This document shows, piece after piece, positions 50,282 through 60,541 of a stretch of DNA of 64,000 nucleotides. Every line of letters begins with the position of its first letter. The stretch's first letter is position 1. The notes beneath the pieces are model-generated. The model had not been told where the DNA came from. It did not search any database and saw only the letters and a program-made list of their open reading frames with translations. Made by a program: the position numbers and the translations under genes. Origin of the DNA: Rhynchopus sp. YZ270_cl-10 (Eukaryota > Euglenozoa > Diplonemea > Diplonemida > Diplonemidae); assembly GCA_964035575.1 (NCBI GenBank), contig OZ037922.1, forward strand, positions 62,001 to 126,000, read 5' to 3'.

Positions 50282-51035
50282 GTGCAATTTCGAAGTGTGA
50301 GGTCATCGCCCTCGGACAGCAGACCCCATTGGACCTAGACAAAGCTGGCCTCCCTGTGTGCAGCCACACCAATTGGAGATGACGAGTACTGCGAAGCGTA
50401 CATGGAGAAGAAGGTGGAGGAATTTGCGGTGCAACTGCACTCTGCTGCAGAAGGTGTCTCACTCACAGGCTGGCCCGACATTGCTCCGTCACGGGGTTTG
50501 CACATGGTTTTCTACATGAGAGCCATTGGACACGCATGCACCCACAGGTATCTCAGACAGTACGACAAGGAGGTAGACGCCGCCCTGGCCGCGCTTTTTG
50601 GTGATGAGGATGGAGGCCTGCCGGAAGAAGCACGAGGAGACAGGCTGCACTGCCATGTAGGGTAGGGGGCATGGGCACGTGCCGCATCCGCGGCCACTGG
50701 ACAGCAGCAGCCATGGGAGCAAACCCCCGTGAGTTCAGCGAAGCGATAACGACTCTTAAGGACCACGACTCGGTGCGTGACGCTCTTGTGTCGGATTCCG
50801 TGCACCCCGCCATCAAGGAAATGTTCCGCGCACTGAACTTTTCCGAGGCGAATGTGACTGGGTCGCTTGGGAGTCGTGTGTCCTTGCGATGCAGCATTGT
50901 TTTGATGAAGTACTTCGGCAAGGAGCGGCCTGCACCAACTGTGCACCGAACTGGACCCCCAGCTTCACTTGGGACGCTGATGGGTGGGAACGGGCCACTC
51001 TTTTGTTTAGGAGGCAGAAGTCCAAAGCAACCGTG
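50282..51035 (+). pseudogene. Broken LINE fragment related to LINE-1 of this window
   Basis: Plus-strand frames match LINE-1 from KCEVIALGQQTP through MEKKVEEFAVQL, VFYMRAIGHACTHRYL, YDKEVDAALAALFGD, RIRGHWTAAAMG and on to TPSFTWDADGWE. That is the end of the RT and the linker before the endonuclease. The match moves between frames and includes insertions and a deletion, so the copy is dead. Both ends are missing. It lies in the spacer upstream of PGM2, in opposite orientation to the genes. Confidence 0.85.
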
Positions 51036-51464
51036 AAAAGACAAAACCGCGCAGGAAAGGTTGGGACGGAGGAATAAAAAAATGGAATGTTAGTATTTTT
51101 TGGTGCAGAAATTCTCTTTGTTTTTTTTTTTTTTTTGGTTTTTTTTTGTTGTGCCTGGTAAATTGCAGGCTAAACTAATTGAAAGAACCGAACGGGTCCG
51201 TCTTTTTTTTGAGGGGAAAAGAACGCTCGAAAAGAAACGTTCTCGGGCACACATTGCACAACACATCCACACACCCCCTCTCAGGAAAAGGGACCCGACC
51301 AACATATAAAGACACACATAACACTGACTTCGAAAAACTGAAGTTTTGTCTGAAGCAGCAGACCCCCCTCCGTTCAGTTTCCGCTGCCATACTTCTCATT
51401 CAACACAAAGAAAAAGGGCACACGTATCTTGCAAAAGAGCGAATCAAAAGAAAAGTGTTTTAAG

Positions 51465-51499
51465 CTGACTCGAAGCCTCTCGTCTGTGCTTAGTCAACC
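51465..51499. repeat. Family E hairpin, copy 3
   Basis: GCTGACTCGAAGC, loop, GCTTAGTCAACC. Confidence 0.6.
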
Positions 51500-51668
51500 T
51501 TGAATCAGTTAACCATCCTTTTCTCACAACAGGAAAGTCTCATTTGGTGCCTCATTTGGACACCCTCAACGGATACATACCATAAAAAGGAGGGAAAAGG
51601 TTTTGGTAAGATAGTCACCTAAAAACAAAGTGAAATGTGTCTTTTGTGTACACACATCAAAAAAAAAG

Positions 51669-51800
51669 GTTGACTTGAAATACAACAGCTCTCTCGTGAA
51701 CAGTGTACCTTTGGTACAATGCCCCGGGTGTACCAGGGAGGACACCCAACCATGCAGTCCTACAATCCATTTCGTGGTTTCCATTTGATATGTGCTACTA
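51669..51800 (+). repeat. Family D dispersed repeat, longest copy (~130 bp)
   Basis: Runs from GTTGACTTGAAATACAACAG through CAGTGTACCTTTGGTACAAT, ACACCCAACCATGCAGTCC, ATCCATTTCGTGGTTT to ATTTGATATGTGCTACT. Preceded by nine A. The central GTACC/GGTAC can form a small hairpin. Confidence 0.8.
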
Positions 51801-52161
51801 AAATGGAATGAATAAAAAGGAATGTAAGATGATCCGTACCCAGTCACTTTAAACCAATCAGCACTTACCCCTGAGGAAGGTATTTATAGCAACAAAGAAC
51901 TCTTCACCCAAAGACAGATCAACCCCTCCTTTTCCCTTTTTTCCCCCCTTCATAATTTCATAAATTCCGCAGCCAGCAAAAAAATGCCATACTTTTTTGT
52001 TCACGGTGTTGTGCAGTTTTTTGAATACTTTTACACCATTCTTTTGAAAGGACCCCTTTTTTGTATTTTGTACAGACCCCTCTCAAGAAAGGCTTGTCTA
52101 CTCAACGCCTCAACGTCACCTCTTCGTGAAAAAACGTTTCAAAAATAAAGAAAAAGTTTAA

Positions 52162-52192
52162 GATGATACTAAGCCTCTCTGTGCTTAGTCAC
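52162..52192. repeat. Family E hairpin, copy 4
   Basis: GATGATACTAAGC, loop CTCTCTGT, GCTTAGTCACC: a near-perfect stem. Confidence 0.65.
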
Positions 52193-52556
52193 CAAATAAA
52201 TAGGATGGAGCACGAACATTTCGAGGTACGGGTCAATAACAGAAAACGTGAGCACAGCTTTTTGTGTCACACGCAATGTCCCAGCACTCCTCTGTCCCTC
52301 CCCTACAACCACACACCTCGCTTTTAAAAAGAATCGGCCTTTCTGGCATGCTGGAATTCACACATTCTCTGAAAATTCGAACAAAAAAAAAAAAAAAAAA
52401 ACTCGTTTTTTTTTCACATTCTTTTGTGTTTCGAACACATTTTTTTTTTCCAAAAAAAACCCCCCCAAAAACCCCCACAAAAATAGGAACTGAAGACAGA
52501 TAAAAAAAAAAGACTAATTGAAGTAAACCACCCCCCCACTAGCACCCACCTCACCT

Positions 52557-54520
52557 TCAGTCCTCCTTCTTCCGGCACATGCAGGGCTTCACTATCAAAT
52601 AGATGAAGGTGAGGCCGCTGAACGCGAGGAAGGCGTACTGGAAGTAGCGCATCACGTACCCAATACCACGAAGGTTGTTAACGTATGTCGAGAACAGCGA
52701 GTCGACGACAGTGTTCGAGGCGTACTTCCTGAAGGACATTGAGCAGAACTGCGCGACGGTGACAGAGGTGATGAGCACCAGCAGCGTGTTGAAGAGGAAG
52801 GAGCTCATCAGCGTGTCGTGCACCTTCATCGGGTGGATGCTGATGATGCCGAAGTTGCACCCGATCTTGAAGCACCCCTTCACAGCGGCCCAGAGCATCC
52901 ACATCGCGCAGAGTGCATAGGCTATGGTTCCGAAGAGGGGGAAGAATCTGTGGGGGAAGGGTAAAAAAGGTCGGGGGAAAAAGTCTTGGAATAGAAAAAA
53001 GCTTTCTCGTGACAGTGTACCTTTGGTACAATGAATGGCACCCAACCATGCAGTTACATCCAGTTCGTGGTTTACAAAAAGTGGAGGAGGAGGAGGAGGG
53101 GAGTGAAAAGGCGCGGATTTAGGAAGAAAGTGAAAAGTGACACATACCCATCGAAGGAGACAAAGAAGTTGTTCAAGAACGGCGTCACATCCGCCAGGTT
53201 GTTGAGGATGATGTGCAGCAGCCACATGAACGACAGAGCGAGGCCAAGCACACCGATGGGGAGCTTCAGGTACGTCACGATCACTTTGCGGTTCACGTCC
53301 ATCGAGAGCTCGAGCTTCTCCCATCTGTGTGGTGTGTGTGTGGTGTGGTGGGAGGGGAGGGGATGGTGCACGGAAGCAGTGGCTAAAAACGGCATACCTG
53401 CTCTCCAGGTCGGCAACCTTCTCCCCGTGCTTGTTAATCTTCTTCTTGGTGGCACCAAAGAAGCCCTTCTGCCCAGAGTCGTAGCGCTTCTGCAGCTCAT
53501 AGCCGTCGGCCATGAGCAGCTTTACCTGGTTTGTGTGGTTGTTATGTGTTGGTGGTTGCAAAGTCAAGTTGACTTGAAATACAAAGCCCTCTCATGACAG
53601 TGTCCGATAAGAAAGAATAGTTGAGTGTGAGTCTCCACTTTAATCACAATCGTTGTAGTACAACTGATTGCTGCTGTAAGGGTAAAAAAATATATTACAC
53701 AAACCTCAATCGCGAGAGTGTTCTTGCGCTGCGTGTACTCGAGGCGGGTGATCTTTGAGGGGCGTGTCCTCCAGTCGTTGATGAGGTCCATAGGGAGTGC
53801 GATGATGCCTGCACCGCCAAAGACGATGAAGGAGAACCACCCGATGGCGCAGATCAGTCCAATCACGTAGACAAACGCAGAGACCTTGATGCTCAGTGTG
53901 CCGTTCTTGGAGCCGCAGACGCTGTTTGTGGTGTGGTCGAACTGTGGGTTCGACGTCACGCAGGAAGAGGGCGAGGGGTCGCAGAAGCAGTTCGTGTCCC
54001 CCCAGCCGTGCCCATCAAACTCGCTGCTGTCCCAGTTCCAGTTGACCGGAGGCGCTTTGACACCCTCAAATGCAATATCCGCGTACCCAATGGTCAGCCA
54101 CATGATCACAAAGATCAGGATAAATGCAATCAAGAAGGACATAGTGTAGCATATGGCGGGGCGCAGCTGGTCCCAGATGGAGGACTGCGATGGGTCCCAT
54201 GACTCGTAGTAGAACGTAGCGAAGGGTGTGACAACAAGCAGCCATGCAGCAATGGTCCACAGCACCATCTGCCACATCAACGCCACGTCAAGTCCACCTG
54301 TCGACCCGTCCATGACCCCCGGGTCTTTCTTGTTCGCAACATCGAAAGGCAGCAGCAGCACAGTGAACGCAGACAGCGAGAGCCCCACCACGACAATGAC
54401 CTTCGGCAGCCACGCCTGGTTGCGGTCCTCCTCCGAACAGTATAGCGCAACGAGGTACAAGGCGACGAAGACGGTCAGGATGAACCCAACCACAGCAAGG
54501 ATGATCAGGAACCAATCCAT
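52557..54520 (-). CDS. LMBR1-like (LIMR family) integral membrane protein, four exons
   Basis: Exons 54520-53705, 53525-53398, 53324-53148 and 52947-52557 join in frame to 503 residues, a usual length for the LMBR1/LMBD family. It has nine or more hydrophobic segments: WFLIILAVVGFILTVFVALY at the N-terminus, VIVVVGLSLSAFTVLLLPFD (LLPFDVAN is typical of the family), AFILIFVIMW and more in exons 3 and 4. A cytoplasmic coiled loop (KKKINKHGEKVADLESRWEKL) joins exons 2 and 3. Family members are lipocalin-receptor-like or lysosomal cobalamin-transport proteins; the exact role here is open. A Cys-rich lumenal loop (CFCDPSPSSC) lies near residue 185. Introns 1 and 3 each contain a family D repeat. 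Confidence 0.92.
52985..53075 (+). repeat. Family D dispersed repeat (inside LMBR1-like intron 3)
   Basis: CGTGACAGTGTACCTTTGGT, GCACCCAACCATGCAGTTAC, ATCCAGTTCGTGG. Confidence 0.8.
53567..53605 (+). repeat. Family D dispersed repeat (inside LMBR1-like intron 1)
   Basis: GTTGACTTGAAATACAAAGC and CTCATGACAGTGT; left half only. Confidence 0.78.
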
Positions 54521-55440
54521 GTTGAAAAGAGGACCCTACAAGGGCCGGTGGTGGGTGTTGTGTTTTCTGAGGGGGGTGAAAGGTGGGTCAAAAAGCTAAC
54601 GTGAGTTGGCCAACAAAGGGCATCTACAAAGCCGGTTTTGCGCAGAAAGCTCGGTGCAAAAGCTGTAGGCAGTTACATACAAGATTGACCTAGTGGCCGT
54701 GGAGTTTTTTTTGGGGGGGGATCAAAAAGTGTGAAAGAGTTTTGTCGATTTTGCCTTTTTTTGTTGTTCCATTTTTGTGAAAAAATGGGGAACGAAAAGT
54801 AAAGCGGTGCCCTTCCTCTCGCGTCTTTGCTTCAAGAGGGCGAAAAGTATATAAGAACCTACGCTTCTTGTAGCTTGGTCACCTTGAAGAACATTTCTTT
54901 TTGCCAGTCTATTCCGAAAGGAACATCAGACAAAAGCCGAATCATGCAAAAGTTTTTGTACAGATGATCCGAAGCCTCGCTTCACCTTGAGAAACACACA
55001 CACACATAGTGGGTCTCTACTCCAGGCGTTACCCACTCGAAAATCTGGTATCAAATACACGTTCAAATAGCAAAATGGAGCAAAAAAAAAGACATAAGGG
55101 CAACGGGGTCGATCCCCTCAAAGGCATCTCCTTCCCAGGCAAGGTTATTTTGTGGAGCACACAGAGGAGGTGTCTTGCAGGCCATATAACGTCGGTTCAG
55201 AGGAAGCACTGCGCTACCATATGATTGCTTGCAGGGAGGTGGCCAAACAGCGTCTCATCCGAGGGTCTGCCGCTGCCGTGTGCGGCACCCTTCCCACGCA
55301 CCGCATCACCGAGACGCCCTTTCCAAGGTGGTGCAAGCTTTGCGAGGCGAAACACTGGACATCCACTTGAGTCTTTCAACTGAGTGGTGTGGTGTGTTGT
55401 GTGTGGTATATTTTGTGTCAAAAACATCCATACATTGGAT
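54521..55440. other. Intergenic spacer; GC-rich coding-like stretch at ~55140-55375
   Basis: Mostly AT-rich, with an E-like hairpin near 54963-54990. At 55140-55375 the plus strand reads ALRYHMIACREVAKQRL...PRWCKLCEAKHW, with Cys/His pairs resembling a zinc-binding fragment of a transposon. Too short to assign. Confidence 0.4.
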
Positions 55441-56346
55441 TCACCTCAATTTCCCCCAAAAGAGACAGATATTTGATGTTTTAAGTACATTTTTGCATAC
55501 CTGAAGTACATTCTTCCCACACGCCCTCGCCCCTTTGATGTAATCATGCTTCTTCGGCACCTGGCACGTCACCAACCGGCTCACCTGGTTTGCATCTTGA
55601 CCGTGTTTCTCTTTCTTCTTTTCTTTTCTGCCACCTTTCTTCGCTTTTGTGCGAGGTACCTGCCCACGCAGTGCGAGATACTGTGACTGTGGGAGAACTT
55701 CTAAGGAGTCGACATCGTGCACAAAGCTGCGTGCAGGCTCCTGCAGGATGACACCTTCCCGCGGCTGGTGGAAGGAGGTGCTGAAGCTTGCCTCCCGCCC
55801 TCGAAGCTGCACGCTGGTGCTGAGGCTCACCCGCGGCATCGCATCCGCCGCAATCTCCATTCTCTGCAACGCCGCAAGCTGCAGCCACGGACACTGCAGC
55901 ACCTCCATCCAATACCCCTCTTGGCCGACCTTCCTAGCAAACACCCCTTCCATCGCTATTGTCAACACCAGCTTTTTGATGTCCTCTACGTCCTGCGGGG
56001 TTGCGGTGCCTGACATGATTCTGGTATACGTCGGTCTCGCCTTCGCCGGATATGCTCTATGGTTCCAACGGTATGCCGTAGTGGCCGCAGTCTGGTCTAT
56101 ACAACGCTGTGTCCAGATGCCGGATTCTTTGTACTCACGTACAAGACACATTACCACAGCGATGCAGTACATAACCTCAATACAGCTTGGGCAGAGACCA
56201 TGCAATTCCACAAAGAGGTCTGCAGCCTCGCCAAAGGTGTTGGCGGAAAGGCTGCGAAAGGCGTCGCTGCGGAGCTGCGTGACTGCGCGTTTGTGGGACG
56301 CAAGCGCTGCGTCAATGTCAGGGGTGTCTTCGGTGTCCCAAAGCAT
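55441..56346 (-). CDS. TPR-like helical protein with basic C-terminus; function unknown
   Basis: 301 residues from MLWDTEDTPDIDAALASHKR. Residues about 20-110 have TPR-like helix pairs (AADLFVELHGLCPSCIEVMY, YKESGIWTQRCIDQ). A second helical region follows (ATPQDVEDIKKLVLTIAMEG, YWMEVLQCPWLQLAALQRME). The end is Lys-rich (KAKKGGRKEKKKEKHGQ). No family is recognised. A GTATGC-like donor follows GKNVLQ near the end, and a GTACGT sequence occurs near 56142, so an unseen intron is possible. I found no acceptor that keeps the frame for the latter, so one exon is given. Confidence 0.65.
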   Translation of the reverse strand: MLWDTEDTPDIDAALASHKRAVTQLRSDAFRSLSANTFGEAADLFVELHGLCPSCIEVMYCIAVVMCLVREYKESGIWTQRCIDQTAATTAYRWNHRAYPAKARPTYTRIMSGTATPQDVEDIKKLVLTIAMEGVFARKVGQEGYWMEVLQCPWLQLAALQRMEIAADAMPRVSLSTSVQLRGREASFSTSFHQPREGVILQEPARSFVHDVDSLEVLPQSQYLALRGQVPRTKAKKGGRKEKKKEKHGQDANQVSRLVTCQVPKKHDYIKGARACGKNVLQVCKNVLKTSNICLFWGKLR

Positions 56347-56506
56347 TATATACGGTATGGACGGCTATGGGGTGATCGATAGATAGGGTGTCAAGATGTG
56401 GGTGGGGGAGTGGAGGGGATCCTATGAAGTGTTAGTGTATGAGGGATAAAAAGGAACACGAAAAAAGGGTGGAAAATACAAAAAAAAAAACCCCCCCAAG
56501 GTTGTG
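56347..56506. other. Short spacer between the TPR-like gene and the TIR element
   Basis: Nothing recognised. Confidence 0.5.
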
Positions 56507-56763
56507 TGTATGCACGGATGCTGCCAGATCTGGCCAGATCTCCAGATCTGGGCCTCCCAGATCTGGCCAGATCTGGAAAAATTTTTTTTTTTTTGAAAAA
56601 AAAAATTTTCCCAGACGTCCCAGATCTGGCCAGATCTGGCCACATCTGGGAGATCTGGGACGTCTGGGAAAATTTTTTTTTCCAGGTACCCCCAATGACA
56701 TAACGAAGTATCGCTTGAAGTACCGTTCAATATACGTTGCTCGTGTGTGCAAGTTACGAAGTA

Positions 56764-56825
56764 GGACACACAAGGTATATCAAACGATAAATCAATCAGA
56801 TAAACGTTACATCATTGGAAAATTG
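56764..56825 (-). repeat. Shared ~57-bp block, partner of 11783-11842
   Basis: Inverted copy with one visible mismatch. Confidence 0.85.
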
Positions 56826-58574
56826 TTGGCACCGCCGCCCTGTCTTCGTATTTATTACGTCGACAGGCCAAACAGCGTTGGGCTCAGAAGAAGCAGTGCA
56901 AAACACTGGGGATCAACATGAGAACCAACTCCCAACAACACAGGCTACCGAAGTAGCAGGTGGGGTGTTGCGGGTGTTTGGGGTGAAAGAAAATCGATTT
57001 TGGTAAGTTACAGCAGAAAATTCTTAAGTTTGCACAATTGAGAAGGGTGTTACCACTGCCTAATATTATTCGTACATGTGAACCGGTAAGGTCGAGAAGG
57101 GTGGACACGGCATACAAGTACAAGTACAAGTAAGACGTACCTTCTACAAAGGCTGAATTCGCAATTCTTAAGGGATTGAATTCAGCCCCCACGTGGTGTT
57201 TTTGAGAAAATCATTCCATGGTATACAACTATGGTTCCCGAAGAATGATTCGCCCCTCCTCGTTCATGCAAACTTAAGAAAATTCTGAAGTAACTACAAC
57301 CTGGCGTGCGGGTACAGATGCATTGCTTTGTTCTTTCCTCAAAGTCATGTGTGATCTCTCGGGTCTGTACTAAAGTCAGTGTTTAGATAAGCATCCACTT
57401 GACTCGTTCTAACAACCGTTGAAATCTAGAACAATACAATACACTGCCCCTTCTCACACCAAGCCGCCATGCTTCAAGAGCATGCCCTGGGCAAAAATTA
57501 CTGTGACAAAAATTAGTTTTCTGGGGGAACGCAATATTTTCTTGTGCCTAGTCCTCCGCAAGCAGAGGACAGACTTTCCGGATCCCGAAGTCGAATTTCT
57601 TGCACTAGCTACGCTCCCTGGGTTAAATGGCTATAGCAGTGACTGACTAAGAGTTTCATAATAATTAGGGTGGTCTATGGGGTGGGTTAATGGAAAAGTT
57701 GGTATATAAACCCGACTTTTACGATCGCCACCTGGTTTTGAAATAATTGCACCAGCTCTTCCGTCGGCACTGCTTCGCTGTTATGATGAAGGGTCGTCGG
57801 TTCGGGTACCTGTTAAGAGAAATTGAATGTAAAAGTAGAGACTACAACAAAAAAACAAACAAACAAACAAGAAGCCGCCCCGTACCCCTTAAACGTAAAA
57901 GTGACATTTTTGTTGACAAAAAAAAAAATAGCTAAAAAATAGAGAACATGTCGAAAAGGGAGAAAATCGGGGGGTTAAAAACATACCTTGCACTCGGCCC
58001 ACTCTCCAGGTACAAAGAACATCACTGCACGACAAACCCACTACTACGATAGAAAATAACTATTTTTTACCGAACAGAAAGGTCGTTTTATTGATGAGTG
58101 TTTTCTGAGTGCACACTCAGTGGGGACAAAATGCAACACTTACCGAAAAAAATTCTCCAATCGGACAAAAACCTTTCTAAACACCCAAAAAAAAACACCT
58201 CAGTCCACATCCGCTGGGGTCGCGAGATGGAAATATATGGTTTTACAGCTTTTGGGGGGTCTAGCGTGGGTCCCAGATGCATTTTGCAACGGGTCTGTGT
58301 GTGTGCCTCAACCGCTTCACAGTACCCTTTTTTGTAACTGAAAACGACGCATCCTGTACCTAAGTGCACTGAAGCCTTGCTTGCGTCCTCCTTCGTGGTT
58401 TTGGGCGTTCGCATGCGAGAATCATTATCGCATTCTCACATGTAATTCTCGCATCACTGAGAGGATTTTAGCGTTACGTGACCACAAAAAAATTGCACAA
58501 AATTAGTTTGGTCAAAAATCACCTTGCACTTGTGAAGGAATTGCTGAGGAAATGTGAAATATGCGTGTTTTGGT

Positions 58575-59210
58575 ACACAAAAGTGCGTTTTGGGTGGTTC
58601 TGAAGGGTCAAAACACCAAAAAAAAAACGTTTTTTTGCATTTTTGGTCACCCAAGGACCCACTATTTTGGTTGATATTTTTTTTTTTCCCTTTGCGAAAA
58701 AATACCCAAAAATCACGGCTATAAAAACGCTAAGGAAAAATCGATTTTCATTTTTTGGGCAGAGAAGTGCGTTTTAGGCGCCCACAGATGGTCAAAACAT
58801 CAAAATTTTTGTGTTTTTGGCATCTTTGGACACCCAAGGACCCACTATCAGGGGTGAATTTTTTTTGCCTGAGATTTGCCAAATATCGAAGAAAAAAAAA
58901 TTATGAAGGAAATTGCTAAGAAAAAGTCGAAATTGTGGGCCCCTGTACTGCATATGGCGGTACCAGATCGTCAAAACACCCGACTCTTGCGTTTTTTTGC
59001 ACTTTTTGGTACACAAAAACCCTGCTCAGGGGTCAAAATTTTCCCGGAAAAAAAAATTTTTTTTTTTCGAGATTTTTCAAAAATCGACTTGTCTTTGGTA
59101 AAAACCACGAAATTTCGGGTTCGCAAAACCACGTTTTAGACCCCCACAGATGCTCAAAAGTGCCAAATTTTGCTTTAAATGGCCTCAAATCGTCGAAATT
59201 AGCCCTTTTT
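58575..59210 (+). repeat. Degenerate ~180-bp tandem repeat, about 3.5 copies
   Basis: Each copy contains GTGCGTTTT, GGTCAAAACA(C/T)C, CACCCAAGGACCCACTAT or a diverged form, and a T-run followed by GAGATTT. Copies start near 58575, 58761, 58939 and 59121. Strongly diverged, hence old. Confidence 0.7.
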
Positions 59211-59605
59211 AGGGGCGAAAAAAAAAATTCGAGAGTCCCTTTCCCTGGGAGACAATAGCCAGAAATCTGAGGGAAAAAAAAAACTGGCCAGATTTCCAGA
59301 TCTGGCCAGATCTGGGGAGTTTTTTTTTTTTTTTGAAAAAAAAAATTTCCCAGATTCCCAGATCTGGCCAGATCTGGCCAGATCTGGAAACAAGATCTCC
59401 ACATCTGGAAAACGAGCCAGATCTGGGAAATTGGCCCCCAAATCTGGCCAGATCTGGCAGCATCCGTGTGTATGTGTTCCGTTGGTGAAAAAAAATCAAA
59501 ATGTTTTGTCTCAACCAAAGGTGACGAATCTAATCAAAAACCCCTGTTGGGCTAGTCAAAAAACTTCCCTTTCCCCTTCCCTTTTAGGAAGACCACCCCT
59601 TTTTG

Positions 59606-60541
59606 TCACGCTGTTGCTACAACTTTACCTAGGTGCAGCTCTAATGCCATGCGTGCTCGAACATAACGCATATCATCCCTGCTGAAGGAGAGTGGACGGG
59701 CTGCTGCGATGCAGTTCGCAGTCATGCACACAAAGACACCACAGTCGAATCCGTTCAGCTGCTGCGGGGTGGCACTGCCGTGCGCCACACAGCACATGGA
59801 GAGCTCCGGCGCGTTCGGACCACGCTTTGCATTGTTCTCCTCTTGCAGCCATGCCAGCAGTATTTCCGAGAATGCTGTCGACTCTGACCCATAGGAGTCA
59901 TAATACCCTATAGTGTTATTCTGAAAGTCAATCACCGCCAACGACCAATGCCGCCCCACGTTGACCGGAATGAATACCAAATCATACTCAAATATCGAAA
60001 CCCTTTTCGTCCACCTCTCCACTGCAGAGTACTCCCCCTGTGTCGCCTGCAGCTTTGTTGCAAAATGCGTGCCCAAGGAATAGCTTTTCGGCAGCCCAGC
60101 TACTCCCTTTGCTCTGGCTACTATCAGGGCAAGGTACGCATCGATGACAGCGTCGTTCAGCCATTTCGACCCGCTGAGGGTGTGGTAATCGGCTTTCCGC
60201 AAACTGCTCTGTTTTGAGGGTACATCCCGCGCTGTCGTATCGTCACCGTCCCATCCAAGGGTTTCTAGCAGGGCGGTGTCAGCAGGGAGGATACGTTGTG
60301 ACGCTTTGCGATTCTCCCAAGAGATGCGTTGAACCACGTGGTAACGTTCATGTGTCGCGGCCTCGAGGGTAGAGTGCAGTGGTGGCAGCACAGCGCTGAC
60401 GGTGTCGCGCACGACGTCTGCGTAGGCAGCGTGGCAGAGCGTGTCCACGAGACGGCGGGTCTTCACACAGCGGGCAACTTCTGTGGCAAAGATCTCGTCG
60501 ACGATGGCATCAAAGGAGCGCTCTGAGTGCAGGCGCTTCAT
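59606..60541 (-). CDS. Ulp1/SENP-type cysteine protease (peptidase family C48)
   Basis: 311 residues, one exon. The C48 catalytic set is complete: His198 in NVGRHWSLAVI, Asp215 in YYDSYGS, Gln261 and Cys267 in QQLNGFDCGVFVC. The upstream WLNDAVIDAYL motif is the classic substrate-binding helix. These proteases cut SUMO or NEDD8 precursors and remove them from targets. The short N-terminal part and HWSLAVIDF fit either SENP8 (NEDD8) or Ulp1; I cannot tell which. NEDD8 processing would match the CSN2 gene in this window. The 3' end lies 138 bp from the TIR element but outside it, and the gene has its own pyrimidine-tract leader. Confidence 0.93.
   Translation of the reverse strand: MKRLHSERSFDAIVDEIFATEVARCVKTRRLVDTLCHAAYADVVRDTVSAVLPPLHSTLEAATHERYHVVQRISWENRKASQRILPADTALLETLGWDGDDTTARDVPSKQSSLRKADYHTLSGSKWLNDAVIDAYLALIVARAKGVAGLPKSYSLGTHFATKLQATQGEYSAVERWTKRVSIFEYDLVFIPVNVGRHWSLAVIDFQNNTIGYYDSYGSESTAFSEILLAWLQEENNAKRGPNAPELSMCCVAHGSATPQQLNGFDCGVFVCMTANCIAAARPLSFSRDDMRYVRARMALELHLGKVVATA

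Larger units (their letters stand above)
51036..52556. other. Intergenic spacer with family D and E repeats
   Basis: AT-rich. Contains E hairpins (51465-51499, 52162-52192) and the longest family D copy (51669-51800). No coding frame recognised. Confidence 0.6.
56513..59468. mobile_element. ~3-kb DNA transposon-like element with CCAGATCTGG-rich inverted ends
   Basis: The ends are perfect inverted repeats of about 27 bp, starting CACGGATGCTGCCAGATC. Both are followed by ~170 bp of palindromic CCAGATCTGG copies broken by A/T-runs. TGTATG occurs directly outside both ends (56507-56512 and 59469-59474), a possible 6-bp target duplication, though it lies in GT-rich DNA. The interior has no transposase-like frame. 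It carries the ~57-bp block shared with 11783-11842 and a degenerate ~180-bp tandem repeat. Confidence 0.7.

Noticed and set aside
56021-56142. Intron in the TPR-like gene starting at a GTACGT donor
   Set aside because: The best-looking acceptor would shift the frame, and the unspliced reading gives plausible TPR helices.
57419-57646. A 75-codon plus-strand frame inside the TIR element as a possible transposase piece
   Set aside because: Too short, no motif, and no supporting frames nearby.
59606-60541. C48 protease as cargo of the neighbouring TIR element
   Set aside because: C48 proteases do occur in some transposons, but this gene lies outside the TIRs, has a gene-like leader and an intact SENP-type motif set.
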